Part shown: positions 6,900 to 7,848 of the stretch, piece by piece
How positions within the stretch are numbered: position 1 is the stretch's first letter
How the letters are laid out: each line of letters starts with the position of its first letter
Assembly: GCA_012513245.1 (NCBI GenBank)
Contig: JAAZCN010000364.1
Span: 1 to 7,848 of the forward strand
DNA from: Synergistaceae bacterium
GTDB taxonomy: Bacteria > Synergistota > Synergistia > Synergistales > Synergistaceae
DNA length: 7,848 nucleotides
Direction: 5' to 3'
Program-made: the position numbers and the translations under genes
Notes under the pieces: model-generated
Seen by the model: only the letters and a program-made list of their open reading frames with translations
Told to the model about the DNA's origin: nothing
Databases searched by the model: none

Positions 6900-7090
6900 G
6901 CCGGATAAGACATCCGGCGGGAAGTGTGGCATGAAGATGCCACGTGAAGTGGCGATTTTATCGCCGGGAAGCGGTTGGAGGGGCAGCGGCGTGTGGCTTG
7001 CCGCGGGAAATTGTGGCGCCTACGCCACGGAGAATTTGCAGCATGAAACGTGCCACGGAGAATTTGCTTGACTGTGTCAAGCGGAGAATT
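6900..7090 (+). repeat. Array of seven variable-stem mini-hairpins
   Basis: Seven units follow each other, each a short hairpin plus a conserved linker. (1) gccggat/atccggc, 6900-6918, linker gggaagt. (2) gtggcat/atgccac, 6926-6943, linker gtgaagt. (3) ggcgat/atcgcc, 6951-6965, linker gggaagc, then a 13-base insert. (4) gcggc/gccgc, 6986-7004, linker gggaaat. (5) gtggcg/cgccac, 7013-7028, linker ggagaatt. (6) degraded gcatg/cgtgc, 7041-7053, linker ggagaatt. (7) gcttgac/gtcaagc, 7066-7082, linker ggagaatt. Loops are 3-5 bases in the good units. Stems differ between units yet stay complementary, while linkers stay similar. The array lies between the dgkA 3' end and core copy C, whose orientation is minus. 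Confidence 0.85.
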
Positions 7091-7110
7091 GGTTCGTTTA
7101 AGGTTTGCTC

Positions 7111-7192
7111 CTTCAGTACAATTGTGAAACTACTATAAATACGGTCGCGTAAGCAATTCTTTAGAAACTTTGCTGAGCAATGGCTGAGCAAT
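7111..7192 (-). repeat. Composite repeat, core copy C
   Basis: Read on the minus strand: attgctcagcc and attgctcagc in tandem (7192-7172), then acgcgaccgtattt (7150-7137, identical to 4463-4476), agtttcaca (7131-7123, identical to 4482-4490) and tgaag (7115-7111). Continuing on the minus strand leads into the hairpin array at 7090-6900, the same order as core copy A followed by the hairpin at 116-144. Confidence 0.72.
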
Positions 7193-7222
7193 TGTTAGAG
7201 CCTTTAAGAATCTTGCCCCTAT

Positions 7223-7318
7223 CCGTCTCCCCCGAATGCCTGTATCGGGGGTCCAGCGGCTTTGAACTTGGGCTGCGACAGCGTTTCAAGGTCAAAACAA
7301 AAGCCACTGGACTCCCCC
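7223..7318. mobile_element. Degraded MITE-like element
   Basis: The left arm is intact: ccgtct, then a perfect 7-bp hairpin (cccccga 7229-7235, tcggggg 7245-7251, 9-base loop), then tccagcggcttt (7252-7263). The matching inner right arm is aaagccactgga (7300-7311, 11 of 12 complementary), followed by ctccccc. The outer right hairpin seen at 4549-4570 and 7649-7672 is missing. It carries no open reading frame of interest. It lies immediately outside core copy C, in the position that gagacg-type sequence occupies before the other cores. Confidence 0.5.
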
Positions 7319-7320
7319 CT

Positions 7321-7418
7321 CTCGAAACGCACTCGAAATAGTGCGGACACTGTTGTTTATCTTAAGAGTTTCTCTAACGAGAAACGGTGTCCTTCTGATC
7401 TCGAAACGCACTCGAAAT
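7321..7418. repeat. 19-base direct repeats flanking a nested inverted repeat
   Basis: ctcgaaacgcactcgaaat occurs at 7321-7339 and 7400-7418, and its first 10 bases also at 6843-6852 just after dgkA. Between the two full copies lies an inverted repeat, ggacactgtt (7345-7354) with aacggtgtcc (7383-7392), 9 of 10 paired. It overlaps a perfect internal hairpin, gtttctc (7368-7374) with gagaaac (7379-7385). The layout is like an insertion flanked by a duplication or two recombining repeats. Confidence 0.6.
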
Positions 7419-7497
7419 GCTTCGAGTACTAATGTTAGTTTAAAATGTTTCCCCTAAAGGGGATCAGTACTCTCGCGATTAGCAGCGTCCGAGGGAG
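7411..7497. repeat. Run of overlapping palindromes
   Basis: ctcgaa/ttcgag (7411-7416, 7421-7426) is perfect. gagtact (7424-7430) and agtactc (7466-7472) enclose a cccc-taaa-gggg hairpin (7451-7462). ctctcg (7470-7475) pairs with cgaggg (7490-7495) around a 14-base loop; its right side, agcgtccgagggagacg, resembles the right arm of the MITE-like elements (4561-4575). No gene is present. Confidence 0.5.
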
Positions 7498-7562
7498 ACG
7501 AGGAGGGCCATGGCAAAGCTAAACTTCCCGCATCTCAAGGATTTAAGGTCCACGCCCCTCAT

Positions 7563-7677
7563 CGTCTTCCCCGAGTGCTTGTATCGGGGATCCAGTGTCT
7601 TTTGTTTTGACTTGCCTACTATAAAACTTTTAATTCAAAGCCGCTGGCCTCCCGTTAAACTCCGTCCGGGAGAGACG
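7563..7677. mobile_element. MITE-like element with hairpin arms, 115 bp
   Basis: It begins cgtc (7563-7566) and ends gacg (7674-7677). The left hairpin is ccccga 7569-7574 with tcgggg 7584-7589, with the same 9-base loop length as at 4365-4373 and 7236-7244. The right hairpin is ctcccg 7649-7654 with cgggag 7667-7672, whose 12-base loop starts ttaa as at 4554. The inner arms tccagtgtctttt and caaagccgctgg are roughly complementary. It is the shortest complete copy. An open reading frame running through it is not a real gene. Confidence 0.55.
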
Positions 7678-7719
7678 GCAAGTGCGTGCTGCAAGTTCCA
7701 GGATTTTGTCCGCACCCCC

Positions 7720-7741
7720 TCCCGCTCAGTTGCATACGGGA
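7720..7741. repeat. Solo hairpin arm of the MITE-like family
   Basis: tcccg (7720-7724) pairs with cggga (7737-7741) across a 12-base loop and is followed by atgacgg, as at the right end of the 4352-4577 element. It looks like an isolated right arm. The 38 bases after it are AT-rich and featureless. Confidence 0.45.
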
Positions 7742-7783
7742 ATGACGGTGATTTTGGTTCTAGATGTAAAAGATTTAATTTCT

Positions 7784-7841
7784 AATTCTCCGGTTGTTTC
7801 TCTCAATATTTCTCCGCAATTGGGGCAGATCGGAGATGATG
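7784..7841 (+). repeat. Linker remnants and right copy of the 24-base direct repeat
   Basis: aattctccg (7784-7792) and atttctccg (about 7808-7816) are complements of the ggagaatt-type linkers at 7029-7090, so a degenerate mini-hairpin array runs here. It leads into the 24-base sequence 7818-7841 that is identical to 202-225. The window ends 7 bases later. Confidence 0.6.
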
Positions 7842-7848
7842 GTGACGC

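Noticed and set aside
6900..7090. CRISPR array
   Set aside because: The constant segments are only 7-9 bases and the variable segments are palindromes; CRISPR has long constant repeats and non-palindromic spacers, and no cas gene is present.
7510..7785. 91-residue open reading frame with an aggagg upstream
   Set aside because: It runs through the MITE-like element and hairpin arms, the ribosome site is only 3 bases from the ATG, and the protein is low in recognisable features. It is a translated repeat.

Overview
The window carries four protein genes and about 1.9 kb of non-coding DNA that is unusually dense in structured repeats. Three genes lie on the minus strand: fhs (formate--tetrahydrofolate ligase, 4687-6357), ileS (isoleucyl-tRNA synthetase, 1314-4094) and a RluD-type pseudouridine synthase (302-1330, start uncertain). 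A small membrane kinase gene, dgkA (6478-6837), diverges from fhs on the plus strand. I see no tRNA, rRNA, CRISPR array, transposase or phage gene.

Organism: all four products are bacterial housekeeping enzymes. The IleRS is the bacterial type with a C-terminal zinc finger, and DgkA is the small trimeric-type kinase with the catalytic residues of the E. coli enzyme. The base composition is moderate. I suspect an anaerobic diderm such as a member of the Synergistota, but this is a weak guess from general gene style, not from a diagnostic marker.

Layout: 1-301 is a repeat region next to the 3' end of the pseudouridine synthase gene. 302-4094 is rluD-like and ileS, overlapping or nearly so, with a terminator-like hairpin just past the ileS stop. 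4095-4686 holds the ileS leader and promoter and then a nested repeat region reaching to within a few bases of the fhs stop. 4687-6357 is fhs. 6358-6477 is a divergent promoter region. 6478-6837 is dgkA. 6838-7848 is about 1 kb with no credible gene, filled with repeats.

The repeats share a syntax. A core (a doubled TTGCTCAG-type motif, then acgcgaccgtattt, then agtttcaca) occurs three times: 39-122 plus, 4434-4502 plus and 7111-7192 minus. In two copies it is followed by arrays of tiny hairpins, whose stems differ in sequence but are perfectly self-complementary and are separated by a conserved 7-9 base linker (GGGAAGT / GTGAAGC / GGAGAATT, or the complement). The best array, 6900-7090, has seven units. 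MITE-like elements bounded by CGTC...GACG hairpin arms sit at 4352-4577, 7563-7677 and, degraded, 7223-7318. A 24-base direct repeat lies near both window ends (202-225 and 7818-7841). This composite, stem-varying but linker-conserved repeat is the most interesting thing in the window; its function is unknown to me.

The genes do not form an obvious pathway. IleRS and the pseudouridine synthase both serve translation, Fhs feeds one-carbon units into folate metabolism, and DgkA recycles lipid at the membrane. fhs and ileS each have their own plausible promoter.
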